64,000 bases of DNA from Candidatus Zixiibacteriota bacterium (GCA_022571845.1 JACZXB010000001.1:372001-436000), one strand, 5' to 3'. Counted from the stretch's first letter, positions 25,707 to 36,615 are shown. Numbers and translations: made by a program. The notes: generated by a model from the letters alone, not told the origin.

Positions 25707-27143
25707 TTATTTTCTATATCTGCGATAATCAGACCTGCGATTATATTCGAATGAAGCAGTTTGATTAACTCTTTTCACTGCGGGCGCAGGAGTAGAAATA
25801 AAATCATCCATATGAATTTCAAAAGCAGCAGTATTGGTATCAACCGTGCCGGAAGTAACGGTATCGATAAAAAACAGCAAACCCTCACTTCTATACACAA
25901 CTCCCAGAGCAGGCGGCTGGACAGTATCCAAATAGATAGTATCAGGCAAACCGTAGACTGCCTTGATTGCATTTAAGGTAGACCCTATGCCGATAGAGTC
26001 TTTGGTTTTACCGGTATATCCACTTGTCAGAATTACTGCCAGGACTTCTTCGTTCTCTTGAGCTGACTCGTCCTGATTAGCATCATTAATTACAAATACT
26101 ACATTTTTTGTAAATTCGTAGTTAGCATATGTAATCCAAAAAGTCGGGTCAATATCTACAGAATTTGGAGCCCCATTGAAACTAATCACGTGCGAAAAAG
26201 AGTCGGTAAACAAAATGTATTGCGCCTGCCCGCCTACTCCGGGATTAAGCATATCGGAGCGCAACACCAAATCAATGGTGTCTACGCTTTTGTATCTTGC
26301 TTTTATCAGTGCATTTCCAAGTATACCATTAAATTCGTAAGAAAGGTCTGCCTGGCCGTTCTGTTTGGTGAGAACGGAATCGGCAGGAGAAAGAATCCCG
26401 TCTCCTGTGAGCAACTCCAGATATATCCAGATATCGTTTATTAGGGTGTTGTTCTGGTCGTCTATACCAACCAGCAATTGAGGAGTTATTTGTGAGGTTC
26501 CCATGATTCCTTTGAACGACGTCCCGTTAATTGACATCATTTCGGAAGGAATCCTGACAGCAATCGATGTTTGAGCGGTATCATTTCCGTATATTGAGAA
26601 TGTTATTGCTTCATAGGTCTGCGAATTTGATGGGACAAATTTGACCTGGCCGGAATCAGTATTATTCACTTTTCCAATTCCATTGTCTATTATCAGCGAG
26701 TCGGCTTGATTGGACTTCCAGCTTAATATTGTCGAATCACTTTGAACAATGGTATCCGGCAAGAAAGTAAATTCAGTTATACTTGATACAGCTGATAACA
26801 TAGTAATTGAAATATTGGCACTATCCTGACCCTTTTTGTTATAAGCAATTATTTGGTACGTCCTAGGAACAACAGGCTTCACCATTAACTGGCCGCTGTC
26901 AGTCGGAGTTAAGGAAATACCCCCAGGAAATAGTATTACTGAATCAGCACTAGATACTTTCCAAGTCAAGATTGTGCTGTCAGCAGGAGCTATATCGAGC
27001 GGATTTCCTGAAAAGAGCTCTATTTCGGGGAGGGGCTCAACTGGCGGCGGATCGGTCGGTTTATCTCCTCCGCAACCGCTAAGAACAACGGCTAAGAAAA
27101 CGGCCGATATTGAAGCTCTATATATGAAATCTGTTGCAGTCAT
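25707..27143 (-). CDS. Large Ig-like lipoprotein, unknown function
   Basis: The protein has about 478 residues with a lipobox (AVVLSGCGG, Cys near 24), then a Pro-rich spacer and tandem beta-rich Ig-like repeats (each with DSTILTWK or DSTILSWKS, then SGQ and a closing YQIIAYN or YEAITFS). The C-terminal half may be a separate domain (FTDSFSHVISFNG, FVINDANQD). I do not recognise a specific function; surface binding or a structural role is plausible. ATG at 27141-27143 fits better than the TTG three bases before it, and GGAATAAGG stands upstream. Confidence 0.75.
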   Translation of the reverse strand: MTATDFIYRASISAVFLAVVLSGCGGDKPTDPPPVEPLPEIELFSGNPLDIAPADSTILTWKVSSADSVILFPGGISLTPTDSGQLMVKPVVPRTYQIIAYNKKGQDSANISITMLSAVSSITEFTFLPDTIVQSDSTILSWKSNQADSLIIDNGIGKVNNTDSGQVKFVPSNSQTYEAITFSIYGNDTAQTSIAVRIPSEMMSINGTSFKGIMGTSQITPQLLVGIDDQNNTLINDIWIYLELLTGDGILSPADSVLTKQNGQADLSYEFNGILGNALIKARYKSVDTIDLVLRSDMLNPGVGGQAQYILFTDSFSHVISFNGAPNSVDIDPTFWITYANYEFTKNVVFVINDANQDESAQENEEVLAVILTSGYTGKTKDSIGIGSTLNAIKAVYGLPDTIYLDTVQPPALGVVYRSEGLLFFIDTVTSGTVDTNTAAFEIHMDDFISTPAPAVKRVNQTASFEYNRRSDYRRYRK

Positions 27144-27236
27144 CAATTATGCCTTATTCCAGATTATCTACCCATAAGCTGAGAGAATCGAAAGCAGACA
27201 AATCCAGTTATACTTGAGCAAATATAGTACCGGCTT

Positions 27237-27917
27237 TTAGGGGCGGAAATAGTATCTTAAACCAACTCCGAGGTTCAAATATTTCGGCTTTTGATTTGAG
27301 CCGTAGAAGTCGTAACTGTTTAGTGACGAGAGAGTTAGCAGGGACGTTCCGTCGTTGGCCGACCAAATTTTGAGGTCTCCTCCAAAATTAAGTCTTAGTC
27401 CCAGCATAACTTCATTTTGGGATTGAAAGCCGCCTCCTGAAATTGACAAAAGCCCGGCTTGAACTCCGATTCCAACATATGGCGCAAATGGAGATTTGGT
27501 TATATCCGTTATCATATAGTTCAGATTGAAATCAATATCGAATTGATTGTAATTTGTAGAACTGTCAACAAGTACTACCGTGTCTACTGATATTGGAATT
27601 ATGTTTTTTACGTCGTGCCTGGTATACTTAAAACCCAGCGAATAAAGCAGATGGGAACCGCGCAGTTGACCATAGCTCAAGCCAAAGTGAAATGAATTGT
27701 CGTAAACATCCTTGGCATCAACATCAACAAGGCTGCCGTTTATAATAAAGTTATAATCCGGCAGGCCGGTGTAAGTCCCCTGCGGCATTGAACTGCCGGC
27801 ATAAAATTCGACAAAATTCAGAGTCCGCGTTGTACGGGTTATAGCGCTGACATTTTCTAATGGCAGTAGAGCCAGAGCTCCGGCGACGATTATAAAAAGC
27901 TTGGTTATTCTGAACAT
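27237..27917 (-). CDS. Outer-membrane beta-barrel protein, OmpW/OmpA-barrel-like
   Basis: The 226 residues have a signal peptide (about 1-25) and alternating amphipathic strands (FHFGLSYGQLRG, LLYSLGFKYTRHD, FDIDFNLNYMITD, APYVGIGVQAGL) ending with YLNLGVGLRYYFRP; a terminal aromatic-Arg-Pro tail is close to a barrel-assembly signal. About eight strands are expected. The substrate is unknown. It lies 91 bases after icd and may be independently expressed. Confidence 0.75.
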   Translation of the reverse strand: MFRITKLFIIVAGALALLPLENVSAITRTTRTLNFVEFYAGSSMPQGTYTGLPDYNFIINGSLVDVDAKDVYDNSFHFGLSYGQLRGSHLLYSLGFKYTRHDVKNIIPISVDTVVLVDSSTNYNQFDIDFNLNYMITDITKSPFAPYVGIGVQAGLLSISGGGFQSQNEVMLGLRLNFGGDLKIWSANDGTSLLTLSSLNSYDFYGSNQKPKYLNLGVGLRYYFRP

Positions 27918-28008
27918 ATTTTACTCCAAGAATGGGTTTTGCTAATTCTTTCTAAAAGTTATACAAATTTGAGTCATTAGAGGCCAGTTAAAACGGGCTA
28001 AGAATTAT

Positions 28009-29253
28009 CTACATATTAGCAATGATTTTTGAGGCAAACTCCGACGTCCCGACTTTGGTGGCGCCTTTCATCTGTCTTTCGAGGTCATAAGTAACGGTTT
28101 TTTGGGAGATGGTTTTCTGGAGTGCCTGCTCGACAAGTCTGGCGGCTTTATTCCAGCCGAGATAGTCAAGCATCATAGCACCTGAGAGAATAACCGAGCC
28201 CGGGTTTATAACATCTTTGTTGGCATATTTTGGAGCGGTGCCATGGGTCGCTTCGAAAAGCGCGATATAATCTCCTATATTACCACCTGGCGCCAGGCCA
28301 AGTCCGCCGACCTGAGCAGCGCAGGCATCGGAGAGATAATCGCCATTGAGATTGGGAGTAGCCAGAATATCGTATTCATCGGGACGGATGAGCACCTGCT
28401 GAAACATTGAGTCAGCGATGCGGTCGTTGATGACAATTTTATTCTTGGGCCGCTTGCCCTTGTATTTGTCCCAGAGTTCTTTTTCTGAAATAACTTTTCC
28501 GGCAAATTCTTTTTTGGCCAGAGCATAACCCCAGTCCCGAAAAGCGCCCTCGGTATATTTCATAATGTTGCCCTTGTGAACCAGAGTAACCGTCGGGCGG
28601 TTTTTTTCGATGGCATACTGTATAGCTTTACGAACCAGCCGCTTGGTGCGGAAGACAGAAATCGGTTTGACGCCCAGACCGGAATCTGAACGGATAGAAG
28701 TTTTCATATTCTTGTTTAACCAGCCAATTACTTTTTTAGCATCGGCGCTGCCCATTTTCCATTCTATGCCGGCGTAAACATCTTCAATGTTCTCACGGAA
28801 AATAATTACATCGAGTTTTTCCGGATGTTTTACAGGCGAACCGACACCCTCAAAATAACGTACCGGACGAACACAAGCGTAGAGGTCTAAAACCTGGCGA
28901 AGAGTAACATTTAACGAGCGGAAGCCGCCGCCTACCGGAGTTGTCAGGGGACCCTTTAGCGCGACAACATATTTTTTGATAGCTTTGATAGTTTCATCCG
29001 GCAGCCATTCGTTATATAATTTTTTGGCTTTTTCACCGGCATAGATTTCCATCCAGGCTATTTTCTTTTTACTATTGAAAGCTTTTTTGACAGCAGCATC
29101 CAAAACCCGCAGAGCTGCTTTGGAAATGTCCGGTCCAATGCCGTCCCCCTCGATAAAGGGAATAATCGGATTATCCGGGACGACCAATTGCTTGTTCTTG
29201 ATTTTTATCCGCTCGCCTGAGGCCGGAACTTTGATGTGTGATTTTTGAGCCAT
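28009..29253 (-). CDS. icd: NADP-type isocitrate dehydrogenase
   Basis: The 414-residue protein contains [13 protein letters not shown], the substrate region [30 protein letters not shown], and the cofactor and metal region [21 protein letters not shown]. It oxidatively decarboxylates isocitrate to 2-oxoglutarate (or runs backwards). ATG at 29251-29253 overlaps the mdh stop by one base (TAATG). It is the last gene of the sucCD-ndk-mdh-icd run. Confidence 0.96.
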   Translation of the reverse strand: MAQKSHIKVPASGERIKIKNKQLVVPDNPIIPFIEGDGIGPDISKAALRVLDAAVKKAFNSKKKIAWMEIYAGEKAKKLYNEWLPDETIKAIKKYVVALKGPLTTPVGGGFRSLNVTLRQVLDLYACVRPVRYFEGVGSPVKHPEKLDVIIFRENIEDVYAGIEWKMGSADAKKVIGWLNKNMKTSIRSDSGLGVKPISVFRTKRLVRKAIQYAIEKNRPTVTLVHKGNIMKYTEGAFRDWGYALAKKEFAGKVISEKELWDKYKGKRPKNKIVINDRIADSMFQQVLIRPDEYDILATPNLNGDYLSDACAAQVGGLGLAPGGNIGDYIALFEATHGTAPKYANKDVINPGSVILSGAMMLDYLGWNKAARLVEQALQKTISQKTVTYDLERQMKGATKVGTSEFASKIIANM

Positions 29254-30188
29254 TACTTTTTAAAATAGCCGAGATCGCTTAAATGTTCTTTGTAAGTTGC
29301 AGCTGAATCTTGCAGCGCTTTCAGTTCGTCATCTTCAAGTTTCAGCTCGATAATTTTTTCAACGCCAGCCGCTCCTAAGACAATCGGAACTCCGATATAA
29401 ATATCATCAATGCCATACTGTCCGGTCAAGTGCGCCGAGGCCGGCAGCAATTTCTTTTCATCGTTAAAAACTGCTTTACACATATCAACCGAAGCTGCTG
29501 CCGGTGCATAATAAGCCGAGCCGGTTTTGAGCAGTTTTACTATTTCACCACCTCCGGCTGCAGTGCGTTCGCAGATAGCTTTGATGCGTTCTTCCGAGAT
29601 TAGCTCAGAAATCGGAATGCCTGCCACCGTAGTATAGCGCGGAATTGGCACCATGGTGTCGCCATGGCCGCCGAGAACCATCGCCTGAGTGTCGGTCATG
29701 GCAATATTGAGTTCCATCGCTATAAAAGCCCTGAATCTTATCGAGTCGAGCACCCCAGCCTGACCGAAGACACGGTTGGTGGGGAAACAGGTGATTTTTT
29801 GCATGTGGTAAGTCATCAGGTCGAGCGGATTAGCGACCATCACCACAAAGCTGTCCGGTGCATACTTTTTTATATTTTCGGCGACTGATTTGGTGATATC
29901 AGCATTGGCTGTCAGCAAATCTTCGCGCGACATGCCCGGTTTGCGCGGCATACCGGCGGTGACAATAATTATATTTGCTCCCTCGATATCTTTAAAATCA
30001 TTGGTGCCTCTGACCATGGCATTGTAACCGCGTACCGGTCCGGCCTGAGTCAGGTCGAGTCCCTTGCCCTGCGGAATACCCTCGGCGATATCAACTAAGA
30101 CAATATCCGCTATGTTTGCTTCGGCCAGATACATGGCGCAAGTTGCGCCGACATTTCCGGCGCCTATAACAGCAATTTTCTTATTCAC
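29253..30188 (-). CDS. mdh: Malate dehydrogenase, LDH-like type
   Basis: The 311 residues show the NAD-binding [18 protein letters not shown], the acidic VLVDIAEG that favours NAD, the active-site loop [13 protein letters not shown] with its Arg residues, and catalytic His in [11 protein letters not shown]. It interconverts malate and oxaloacetate. It follows ndk after 51 bases and overlaps icd by one base. Confidence 0.96.
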   Translation of the reverse strand: MNKKIAVIGAGNVGATCAMYLAEANIADIVLVDIAEGIPQGKGLDLTQAGPVRGYNAMVRGTNDFKDIEGANIIIVTAGMPRKPGMSREDLLTANADITKSVAENIKKYAPDSFVVMVANPLDLMTYHMQKITCFPTNRVFGQAGVLDSIRFRAFIAMELNIAMTDTQAMVLGGHGDTMVPIPRYTTVAGIPISELISEERIKAICERTAAGGGEIVKLLKTGSAYYAPAAASVDMCKAVFNDEKKLLPASAHLTGQYGIDDIYIGVPIVLGAAGVEKIIELKLEDDELKALQDSAATYKEHLSDLGYFKK

Positions 30189-30239
30189 TTTATTTTCAGC
30201 CTTTGCAGTATCAATTCATTTGTCAGCCTAAAACAGCCT

Positions 30240-30641
30240 TTATTTATTAAAGAAAAAGCTAATCTCTTTTTTGGCGTTAGCGTTTGAGTCTGAGGCATGC
30301 ACCGAATTTTTTTCTATATCTTCAGCAATATCAAAACGGATTGTGCCGCGTTCTGCTTTAGCCGGGTCGGTGGCACCGATCAAAGCTCTTAAATCATTGA
30401 CGGCATTATTCTTTTCAAGTATCATAGGTACAATTGTCCCGGAACACATGAACTTGACCAGTGAATCCAGGAAGTGTTTGCCTTCGTGAACGGCGTAGAA
30501 TTGTCTGGCTTGGCTATTATTCAGTTGCAGCTCTTTCTTCTCAACTATTTTGAAGCGGGCTGCTTGCAGCCGATTTATGATATATTCTATCAGCTTTCTT
30601 TTGGTTGCGTCCGGTTTAACTATTAAGAGAGTTCTGCTCAT
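30240..30641 (-). CDS. ndk: Nucleoside diphosphate kinase
   Basis: The 133-residue protein has the family start [14 protein letters not shown] and the phosphohistidine site in [16 protein letters not shown], the catalytic His being the one in HASD. Other landmarks ([39 protein letters not shown]) fit. It equilibrates NTPs and NDPs. The sequence is more diverged than typical bacterial NDKs: HASD replaces HGSD, and [11 protein letters not shown] replaces the usual RGDFG..IGRN. ATG overlaps the sucD stop as ATGA, so it is coupled to succinyl-CoA synthetase, which makes the GTP or ATP it exchanges. Confidence 0.93.
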   Translation of the reverse strand: MSRTLLIVKPDATKRKLIEYIINRLQAARFKIVEKKELQLNNSQARQFYAVHEGKHFLDSLVKFMCSGTIVPMILEKNNAVNDLRALIGATDPAKAERGTIRFDIAEDIEKNSVHASDSNANAKKEISFFFNK

Positions 30642-31642
30642 TTCGATTTTCCAATGAAAGACTTTGCGACCATAGATTTTTTCTTAACTGCTTTGGTTTT
30701 AATTTTTTTGGCAGCTGTACTACTTTTCTTTTTCAGTTTTGGTTTCAATCTTGATTTGAAAATCGGTTTGCCGCCACTTAAAAGCAGCTTGACCAGATCA
30801 GGAATTTCTGTCGGAGACTCGGCGACCGGCACGCCAGCTTTTTCCAGTGCTATGACTTTATCTTCGGCAGTGCCGCTTGAGCCGGATATAATGGCACCGG
30901 CGTGCCCCATGCGCACGTCAGCCGGAGCAGTCCGCCCGGCGATAAAACCGACGACCGGTTTAGTTAATTTCTTCTTGATAAAAGCCGCGGCTTCTTCTTC
31001 GTCCGAACCGCCGATTTCACCTATCATGACAATTGCTTTGGTCGAACGGTCGTTTTGGAACTCTCTTAAGCAGTCAATAAAATTTGTGCCTATTATCTGG
31101 TCACCGCCGATACCGATACAGGTAGATTGTCCAATCCCCGCCAGAGTCAGCGCCCAGATTGCTTCGTAAGTGAGAGTACCGGAGCGTGAAACTACACCGA
31201 CATTGCCTTTTTTAACGATATTCCCCGGCATAATGCCAACTTTGCTTTCTCCGGGTGAAATTAAGCCCGGACAGTTGGGACCAATAAGTCTGGCGCCTCT
31301 TTTTTTGACATAAGCATAAACTTTCATCATGTCATTGGCCGGGATGCCTTCGGTGATACAGATAACCAATTCGATTTTTGCATCGACTGCTTCGTAAATA
31401 GCATCCGCGGCAAATCGGGGCGGTACATAAATAACCGAGGTATTTGCTTTTGTCTTTTCGACAGCATCTGCGACAGTATTAAAAACCGGAATGCCGGCAA
31501 CATTGCTGCCGCCTTTGCCGGGAGTGACACCGCCGGCTACTTTGGTACCGTAACTTTTCATCTGGGCGGCATGAAACGAACCATCACGTCCGGTTATACC
31601 CTGTACAATAAGTCTAGTCTTTTTATTTATAAAAATTGACAT
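30638..31642 (-). CDS. sucD: Succinyl-CoA synthetase alpha subunit with basic C-terminal tail
   Basis: The 334-residue protein carries the CoA-binding [13 protein letters not shown] and GGVTPGKGG, and the phosphohistidine loop [20 protein letters not shown] at 31640-31642 is preceded by AGAGGAAAG; a longer frame reaching into sucC is not supported. After the normal end (about residue 293) there is an unusual tail of about 40 residues, largely Lys with Ser, Thr and Ala ([20 protein letters not shown] and further). Together with sucC it makes succinyl-CoA or NTP. Confidence 0.95.
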   Translation of the reverse strand: MSIFINKKTRLIVQGITGRDGSFHAAQMKSYGTKVAGGVTPGKGGSNVAGIPVFNTVADAVEKTKANTSVIYVPPRFAADAIYEAVDAKIELVICITEGIPANDMMKVYAYVKKRGARLIGPNCPGLISPGESKVGIMPGNIVKKGNVGVVSRSGTLTYEAIWALTLAGIGQSTCIGIGGDQIIGTNFIDCLREFQNDRSTKAIVMIGEIGGSDEEEAAAFIKKKLTKPVVGFIAGRTAPADVRMGHAGAIISGSSGTAEDKVIALEKAGVPVAESPTEIPDLVKLLLSGGKPIFKSRLKPKLKKKSSTAAKKIKTKAVKKKSMVAKSFIGKSK

Positions 31643-31670
31643 TAATTCTTTCCTCTGACAGCATTTGAAA

Positions 31671-32810
31671 TCAGGCGGCAATTCCGGCCAGTTCAATGGC
31701 TTTTTTGACAACTTCGTCAAGAGTCTCACCGTACGGGAGCTTAACTTTTTTTAGAATCTTGTGTGCTTTTTCTTCGTTGGTGCCGGTAAGTCTGACTACT
31801 ACCGGAACCTGCGGCTTTAGCTCTTCAAAGGCAGCAACTATGCCGTTGGCAACATCGTCACAACGCGTTATGCCGCCAAAAATATTAAACAAAATCGCCC
31901 TGACTTTCGGATCTTCTAAGATAATCTTCATGGCAGTTACGACCTTCTGGGGATTTGATGAACCTCCGATATCAAGAAAGTTTGCCGGTTCCCCGCCGTA
32001 GCGTTTGACTAAGTCCATAGTGGCCATGGCCAGTCCGGCTCCGTTTACGATACAGCCGATATTCCCGTCCAGTCTGACAAACGACAGACCGCCATCGCGA
32101 GCTTCGATTTCCGAGGGGTCTTCGGCGTCAAGGTCGCGCATCTTTTCTATTTCGCTATTTCTGAATAGTCCATTGTCATCGACATTAAATTTGGCGTCGA
32201 GTGCGATGACTCTGCCTGACTGATTGGTAATCAGCGGATTTATTTCAATAAGAGAGGCGTCATATTCCCAGAACAGGTTGTACATTTTTGTTATGATATC
32301 AGAAGCTTCGCGTACCTGGCCGATATCCCGGTACAATTTGTAGGCCAGTATCTTGGCCTGAAAAGGCTGCAGACCTTCGACCGGGTCAATGCTCATCTTG
32401 AAAATCTTGTGAGGGGTCTTGGCAGCAACTTCTTCAATATCCATGCCGCCGGCTGATGAAACCATTATGACCGGTGTCTTGGTATTGCGGTCTAAAATTA
32501 TACCAACGTACGCTTCAGACAAAATATCTTCGGCTACAGTTACCAGTACTTTCTTAACTGTCAGGCCCTTGATTTTCATGCCGAGAATCTGCTGAGCCAG
32601 TATTTTTGCAGATTCCGGGTTCTCTGCATATTTGATGCCGCCGGCTTTACCTCGTCCGCCGACATGCACCTGGGACTTAACCATCACCGGTTTTTTGTAT
32701 TCTTCTGCGATGCTTACTACTTCAGCAACATCAGTGGCCACTTTGCCTTCGGGAACAGGGATACCGGCCTGTTTAAACAGTTCTTTAGCCTGGTACTCAT
32801 GAATTTTCAT
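31671..32810 (-). CDS. sucC: Succinyl-CoA synthetase beta subunit
   Basis: The 379 residues match Suc[21 protein letters not shown], the ATP-grasp part [13 protein letters not shown], the acidic metal site SLIEINPLI, and [18 protein letters not shown]. It binds nucleotide and magnesium while SucD carries CoA and the phosphohistidine. It overlaps the preceding CCA/PAP gene by 14 bases and precedes sucD by 28 bases. Confidence 0.96.
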   Translation of the reverse strand: MKIHEYQAKELFKQAGIPVPEGKVATDVAEVVSIAEEYKKPVMVKSQVHVGGRGKAGGIKYAENPESAKILAQQILGMKIKGLTVKKVLVTVAEDILSEAYVGIILDRNTKTPVIMVSSAGGMDIEEVAAKTPHKIFKMSIDPVEGLQPFQAKILAYKLYRDIGQVREASDIITKMYNLFWEYDASLIEINPLITNQSGRVIALDAKFNVDDNGLFRNSEIEKMRDLDAEDPSEIEARDGGLSFVRLDGNIGCIVNGAGLAMATMDLVKRYGGEPANFLDIGGSSNPQKVVTAMKIILEDPKVRAILFNIFGGITRCDDVANGIVAAFEELKPQVPVVVRLTGTNEEKAHKILKKVKLPYGETLDEVVKKAIELAGIAA

Positions 32811-34209
32811 TATTGGTGTCCTTAAGTCCTCTTCTGTTTAGCTCCAGGAGTTTATTCAGGTTCTCTTGATAATAATCTTTTGCCATACTTTCAAGCTCGC
32901 CTGTGATATTTTTTTCAGGAAAGTCCAGAACCTGCTCCAAAAGATGATTTAGAATCTCACCGATGGCAGGTCCGCTCTCCAGTTTTAGTAATTTCATCAA
33001 ATCCGAACCCTTTATCGGCAAATCTTTCAGTCCAAAGGGAGATTTTTTGTCGATTTCGTGCCGGATTCTGGCTTCAAGCTCGTCGACGTCATCAGTAGTG
33101 CCTCCCATTCCCTGGGCAACCACGTCCGCCCGGCGCAAATCAAGCAGGTCAAAAATAAGTTCCAGGCTGACCTTTCGGATGAGGCGTCTTAAGCCTTTCT
33201 CCATAACATCGCTGGTGAACATATGTCGCTCGACCAAAGTGACAACTTCGTTGATCAAATCGTTGGGATAGCGGTAGTCGAGGAGCCATCTCCTGGCTGT
33301 TTTGGCGCCGCCAATTTCGTGCCCGTAGAAAGTACAGCCGTCGTCTTTTGTCTCTTTGTGCTGCGGTTTTCTGATATCATGAAAAAGTGCCGCCAGGCGG
33401 AGTCTTAGATTTTGCGGGCATTCGTCTATGGTACGGATAGTATGTTCAAAAACATCCCAGCGGTGGTAGCCGCCGGGTTGGTCAACGCCGATGCACTCCT
33501 GGAGCTGCGGCAAAATATCGTTTAATAGTCCGCTTGTGTGCATCAATCTGAAACCGTCGGAAGGTTTTTCGGCCCGAACCAAAAGTTTATTGAGTTCCTC
33601 GGCAATCCGCTCGGCTGAGATGGATGAAATCAAGGCGTGATGTTCTTTCAACGATTCCAGAGTTTTATCTTCAATAATAAGCTTAAATCGCGCACTCAAT
33701 TGAACCGCCCGCAGCATTCTCAAAGGGTCTTCTTCGAATGATTTTTCTGAAACCATTTTCAGCGTTCTGTTTTCTAAGTCTTTGACTCCGCCTAATGGAT
33801 CTACCAGTACACCTGAGTCAATAACTCTGGCGATGGCGTTTATGGTAAAATCGCGGCGCTTGAGGTCCTCTTCGACTGGCAGAGAGGGATCAAATGAAAC
33901 AGCAAAGTCTTTATGTCCGACACCGGTCGAATGCTCTTTGCGCGGCAGAGTTATGTCAAAAGTGTGCTGAACATCAGCTATAGTCTGAGTAAATTTTATT
34001 ACTCCGAAACTCCGGCCGACCAGATCCACCCGTCCGAATTTTCTTAATATTTTGGTGAGTTCATCGTAGGGAATTCCGGTGACTAAATAGTCACAGTCTT
34101 TAGTCGGTTTCTGGTGAAGCAAAAGGCGGTCGCGCACGACACCGCCGACTTCGTATATCCTGCCGTTTTTTTGAACGGCTTCTATTAAGTCATGGCTGAT
34201 TTCTGGCAT
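32797..34209 (-). CDS. tRNA nucleotidyltransferase/poly(A) polymerase family protein with HD domain
   Basis: About 470 residues. The class II head domain has YEVGGVVRDRLL and catalytic KDCDYLVTGIP, then RRDFTINAIAR, the EDPLRMLRAVQLSARF neck, and an HD domain (LRLAALFHDIRKPQ, YGHEIGGAKTARRWL). It adds CCA or A residues to tRNA 3' ends, or poly(A) to RNA; the two activities cannot be told apart by eye. ATG at 34207-34209 is preferred because the longer frame would run back into the carbamate kinase gene. It is embedded in a metabolic operon, just before sucC. Confidence 0.9.
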   Translation of the reverse strand: MPEISHDLIEAVQKNGRIYEVGGVVRDRLLLHQKPTKDCDYLVTGIPYDELTKILRKFGRVDLVGRSFGVIKFTQTIADVQHTFDITLPRKEHSTGVGHKDFAVSFDPSLPVEEDLKRRDFTINAIARVIDSGVLVDPLGGVKDLENRTLKMVSEKSFEEDPLRMLRAVQLSARFKLIIEDKTLESLKEHHALISSISAERIAEELNKLLVRAEKPSDGFRLMHTSGLLNDILPQLQECIGVDQPGGYHRWDVFEHTIRTIDECPQNLRLRLAALFHDIRKPQHKETKDDGCTFYGHEIGGAKTARRWLLDYRYPNDLINEVVTLVERHMFTSDVMEKGLRRLIRKVSLELIFDLLDLRRADVVAQGMGGTTDDVDELEARIRHEIDKKSPFGLKDLPIKGSDLMKLLKLESGPAIGEILNHLLEQVLDFPEKNITGELESMAKDYYQENLNKLLELNRRGLKDTNNENS

Positions 34210-34216
34210 TTCGTTT

Positions 34217-35164
34217 CTAATTGGGCACAATAACTGTGCCGGCTTTTCCAAGAATTGCATTATGAGCATCGGGCACATTTGAAATAGTAACCAGACTGCC
34301 GCCCTCTTCTAAAAATTTGATGGCGGCCTTTATTTTGGGGCCCATCGAACCGGCTGCAAAGTGACCCTGGCTGTGATAATTTTTCGCTTCTGAAAGCGTC
34401 ATCTTATCAATATCCTTCTGCTCTGGCTTTCCAAAGTTCAGGGCAACTTTATCAACCGAAGTCAGGATTACCAGTATCTCGGCACCGATCTCTTTGCCGA
34501 TTACGGCCGAAGCCAGGTCTTTGTCTATAACCGCATCCATACCTTCGTAGTTGCCGTTCTTGTCAATGTAAACCGGAATACCGCCGCCGCCGCCGGCAAT
34601 TACAATAGTACCGTCACTGACCAGTTTCTTTAACGTTTCTGCTGCCACTATTTTTAACGGCATTGGCGAGGGCACCACTCGGCGGTAGCCGCGGTCTGAA
34701 TCTTTTTTCATTTTCCAGTCTCGGGACTTCTCAAAATCTCTGGCTTCTTCTTCTGAGTAGAACTGCCCGATAAACTTGGTCGGATTATATACGGCCGGGT
34801 CATCTTCGGCTACTACTACTTGCGTAATAAGCGTTACCACCGGACGATCGATTTTTTCCGCACGAAGTCTGTTTTGCAGTGACTGCTCAATCATATAGCC
34901 CATGCCGCCTTCGGTGTCGGCCACACAGACTCCCAGAGGCAGAATCGGCGCTTTATCTCTGGCCAGTTCAATGCGCAAAAGCACATTGCCGACTTGCGGT
35001 CCGTTGCCGTGGGTTATAACCAAGTTGTAACCTTCGTTAATCAGCTCTATCACACCATTGAGAGATTCTCTGGTGTTGGAAAACTGATTGGCGATAGTGT
35101 CTTCCCGGTCGGGGCGCGTTATGGCATGTCCCCCCAGAGCCACTACTGCTGTTTTACCGGACAT
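34217..35164 (-). CDS. arcC: Carbamate kinase
   Basis: The 315-residue amino-acid-kinase-fold protein shows VVALGGHAI, ITHGNGPQVGNVLLR, GGMGYMIEQSLQNRL, AGGGGGIPVYIDK, VIDKDLASAVIGKEIGAEIL, LTSVDKVALNFG and GSMGPKIKAAIKFLEEGG. It makes ATP from carbamoyl phosphate, or the reverse. No arginine deiminase or carbamoyltransferase gene is nearby, so the usual arcABC catabolic route is not evident. It follows a cPGS-like GTPase gene by 24 bases and precedes the CCA/PAP gene by 7 bases. Confidence 0.94.
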   Translation of the reverse strand: MSGKTAVVALGGHAITRPDREDTIANQFSNTRESLNGVIELINEGYNLVITHGNGPQVGNVLLRIELARDKAPILPLGVCVADTEGGMGYMIEQSLQNRLRAEKIDRPVVTLITQVVVAEDDPAVYNPTKFIGQFYSEEEARDFEKSRDWKMKKDSDRGYRRVVPSPMPLKIVAAETLKKLVSDGTIVIAGGGGGIPVYIDKNGNYEGMDAVIDKDLASAVIGKEIGAEILVILTSVDKVALNFGKPEQKDIDKMTLSEAKNYHSQGHFAAGSMGPKIKAAIKFLEEGGSLVTISNVPDAHNAILGKAGTVIVPN

Positions 35165-35188
35165 TGTTTCTATCGCCTCAGTAACAAA

Positions 35189-36547
35189 CTATTTCTTGTT
35201 CTTCTTAGCGGAAGACTTTTTGCCCTTGCCGACAAAGTCAGTCAGAACTTCCGTAAGGTTTGGTGAGCCGATTTCCTGAAGATGATAGCTTACCCGTACG
35301 GTCGGCTTGTTAATTTTCAGAATCCGGCTTAAGTCTATCGGCGTGGCAATGATGACAACATCACATTTGGTCTTATTGATAGTCGTCTCAAGGTCCTTGA
35401 CCTGACTGTCGCCATAGCCCATAGCCGGCAGCAAAATACCAATCTCCGGATATTTCTCGAAAGTCTCCGAGATTGAACGGACTGTATAAGGCCGGGGGTC
35501 AACCAGTTCGGCGGCGCCAAATTTTTCGGCAGCAACCACCCCGGCGCCGTAGGCCATTTCGCCGTGGGTCAAAGTCGGGCCGTCTTCGATTACCAGCACT
35601 TTCTTGCCTTTAATCAAGTGCGGCTTGTCGACAGTCAGTGGCGAAGCGGCATCTATTACAACAGCGTTCGGGTTTTGTGAATGAATATTAGCGCGAACCT
35701 CGGAAATGCCGTCAGCATCGGCAGAGTCAATCTTGTTAATGACTACCACGTCGGCCATGAGCAGATTATTCTGGCCGGGATAGTAAGACAGCTCATGTCC
35801 CGGACGATGGGGGTCAACGACTGTGATAAGCAGATCCGGCTTGTAAAAAGGCATGTCGTTATTGCCGCCATCCCAGAGAATGACATCGGCTTCTTTTTCG
35901 GCATCACGGATAATATTTTCGTAGTCGATACCGGCATAGATGATTACCCCGGCTCTAATATGCGGCTCGTATTCTTCCCGCTCCTCAATGGTGCAGTCGT
36001 GTTTATCAAGGTCACTTAGTGTTGCAAAACGTTGGTTGATTTGTTTGGTCAGATCACCGTAAGGCATGGGGTGGCGGATAGCGACCACTTTTTTGCCCAG
36101 CTCCTGCAGAATTTCTGCTACGCGACGGGTTGTCTGTGACTTACCAGAGCCGGTTCTGACAGCACAGACAGCCACTACTGGTTTTTTTGACTTTATCATG
36201 GTCGGATCGCCACCCTCGACGGCAAACCTGGCACCGGCTGCCGTAACATGAGCGGCTTTATCCATTACGTATTGATAAGGCACATCCGAGTAAGAAAAAA
36301 TGACTTCATCAATATCATGCTTCGAAATCAGACCAAGCAATTCCTTTTCTTCGTAGATGGGAATCCCTTCGGGATATAATTTTCCGGCCAGTTTCGCCGG
36401 ATACTTGCGTCCGTCAATATCAGGAATCTGAGTAGCTGTAAAGGCGACAACATCGACCAAAGCGTTATCGCGGTACATCGTATTAAAATTGTGGAAGTCC
36501 CGGCCGGCGGCTCCCATTATTATTACTTTTCTCTTCTTATTTGACAT
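35189..36547 (-). CDS. Cyclic 2,3-diphosphoglycerate synthetase-like P-loop GTPase (COG2403 type)
   Basis: About 452 residues: an N-terminal Rossmann-like part (KKRKVIIMGAAGRDFHNFN, about 5-120), a P-loop VRTGSGKSQTTRRV (near 135), DVILWDGGNNDMPFYKPDLLI, the nucleotide-specificity motif VVINKID, and a C-terminal part with YTVRSISETFEKYPEIG. This is the predicted GTPase family related to archaeal cyclic 2,3-diphosphoglycerate synthetase. ATG at 36545-36547 has GGAGAA upstream and is preferred over the TTG seven codons earlier. The product in bacteria is unknown. Adjacency to carbamate kinase, which also handles an acyl phosphate, is suggestive. Confidence 0.8.
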   Translation of the reverse strand: MSNKKRKVIIMGAAGRDFHNFNTMYRDNALVDVVAFTATQIPDIDGRKYPAKLAGKLYPEGIPIYEEKELLGLISKHDIDEVIFSYSDVPYQYVMDKAAHVTAAGARFAVEGGDPTMIKSKKPVVAVCAVRTGSGKSQTTRRVAEILQELGKKVVAIRHPMPYGDLTKQINQRFATLSDLDKHDCTIEEREEYEPHIRAGVIIYAGIDYENIIRDAEKEADVILWDGGNNDMPFYKPDLLITVVDPHRPGHELSYYPGQNNLLMADVVVINKIDSADADGISEVRANIHSQNPNAVVIDAASPLTVDKPHLIKGKKVLVIEDGPTLTHGEMAYGAGVVAAEKFGAAELVDPRPYTVRSISETFEKYPEIGILLPAMGYGDSQVKDLETTINKTKCDVVIIATPIDLSRILKINKPTVRVSYHLQEIGSPNLTEVLTDFVGKGKKSSAKKNKK

Positions 36548-36615
36548 TATTTTCTCCAATAAATTCAAAAAAAATTTTAGTTTTCTACGATAGCCTGTTT
36601 AAAATAGAAAACAAA

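Noticed and set aside
30638-31729. Longer SucD start overlapping sucC
   Set aside because: ATG at 31640-31642 has a good AGAGGAAAG upstream and matches the family start; the extension has no homology.
32797-34278. Longer start of the CCA/PAP gene
   Set aside because: It would run into the carbamate kinase gene; the ATG at 34209 fits the family start.
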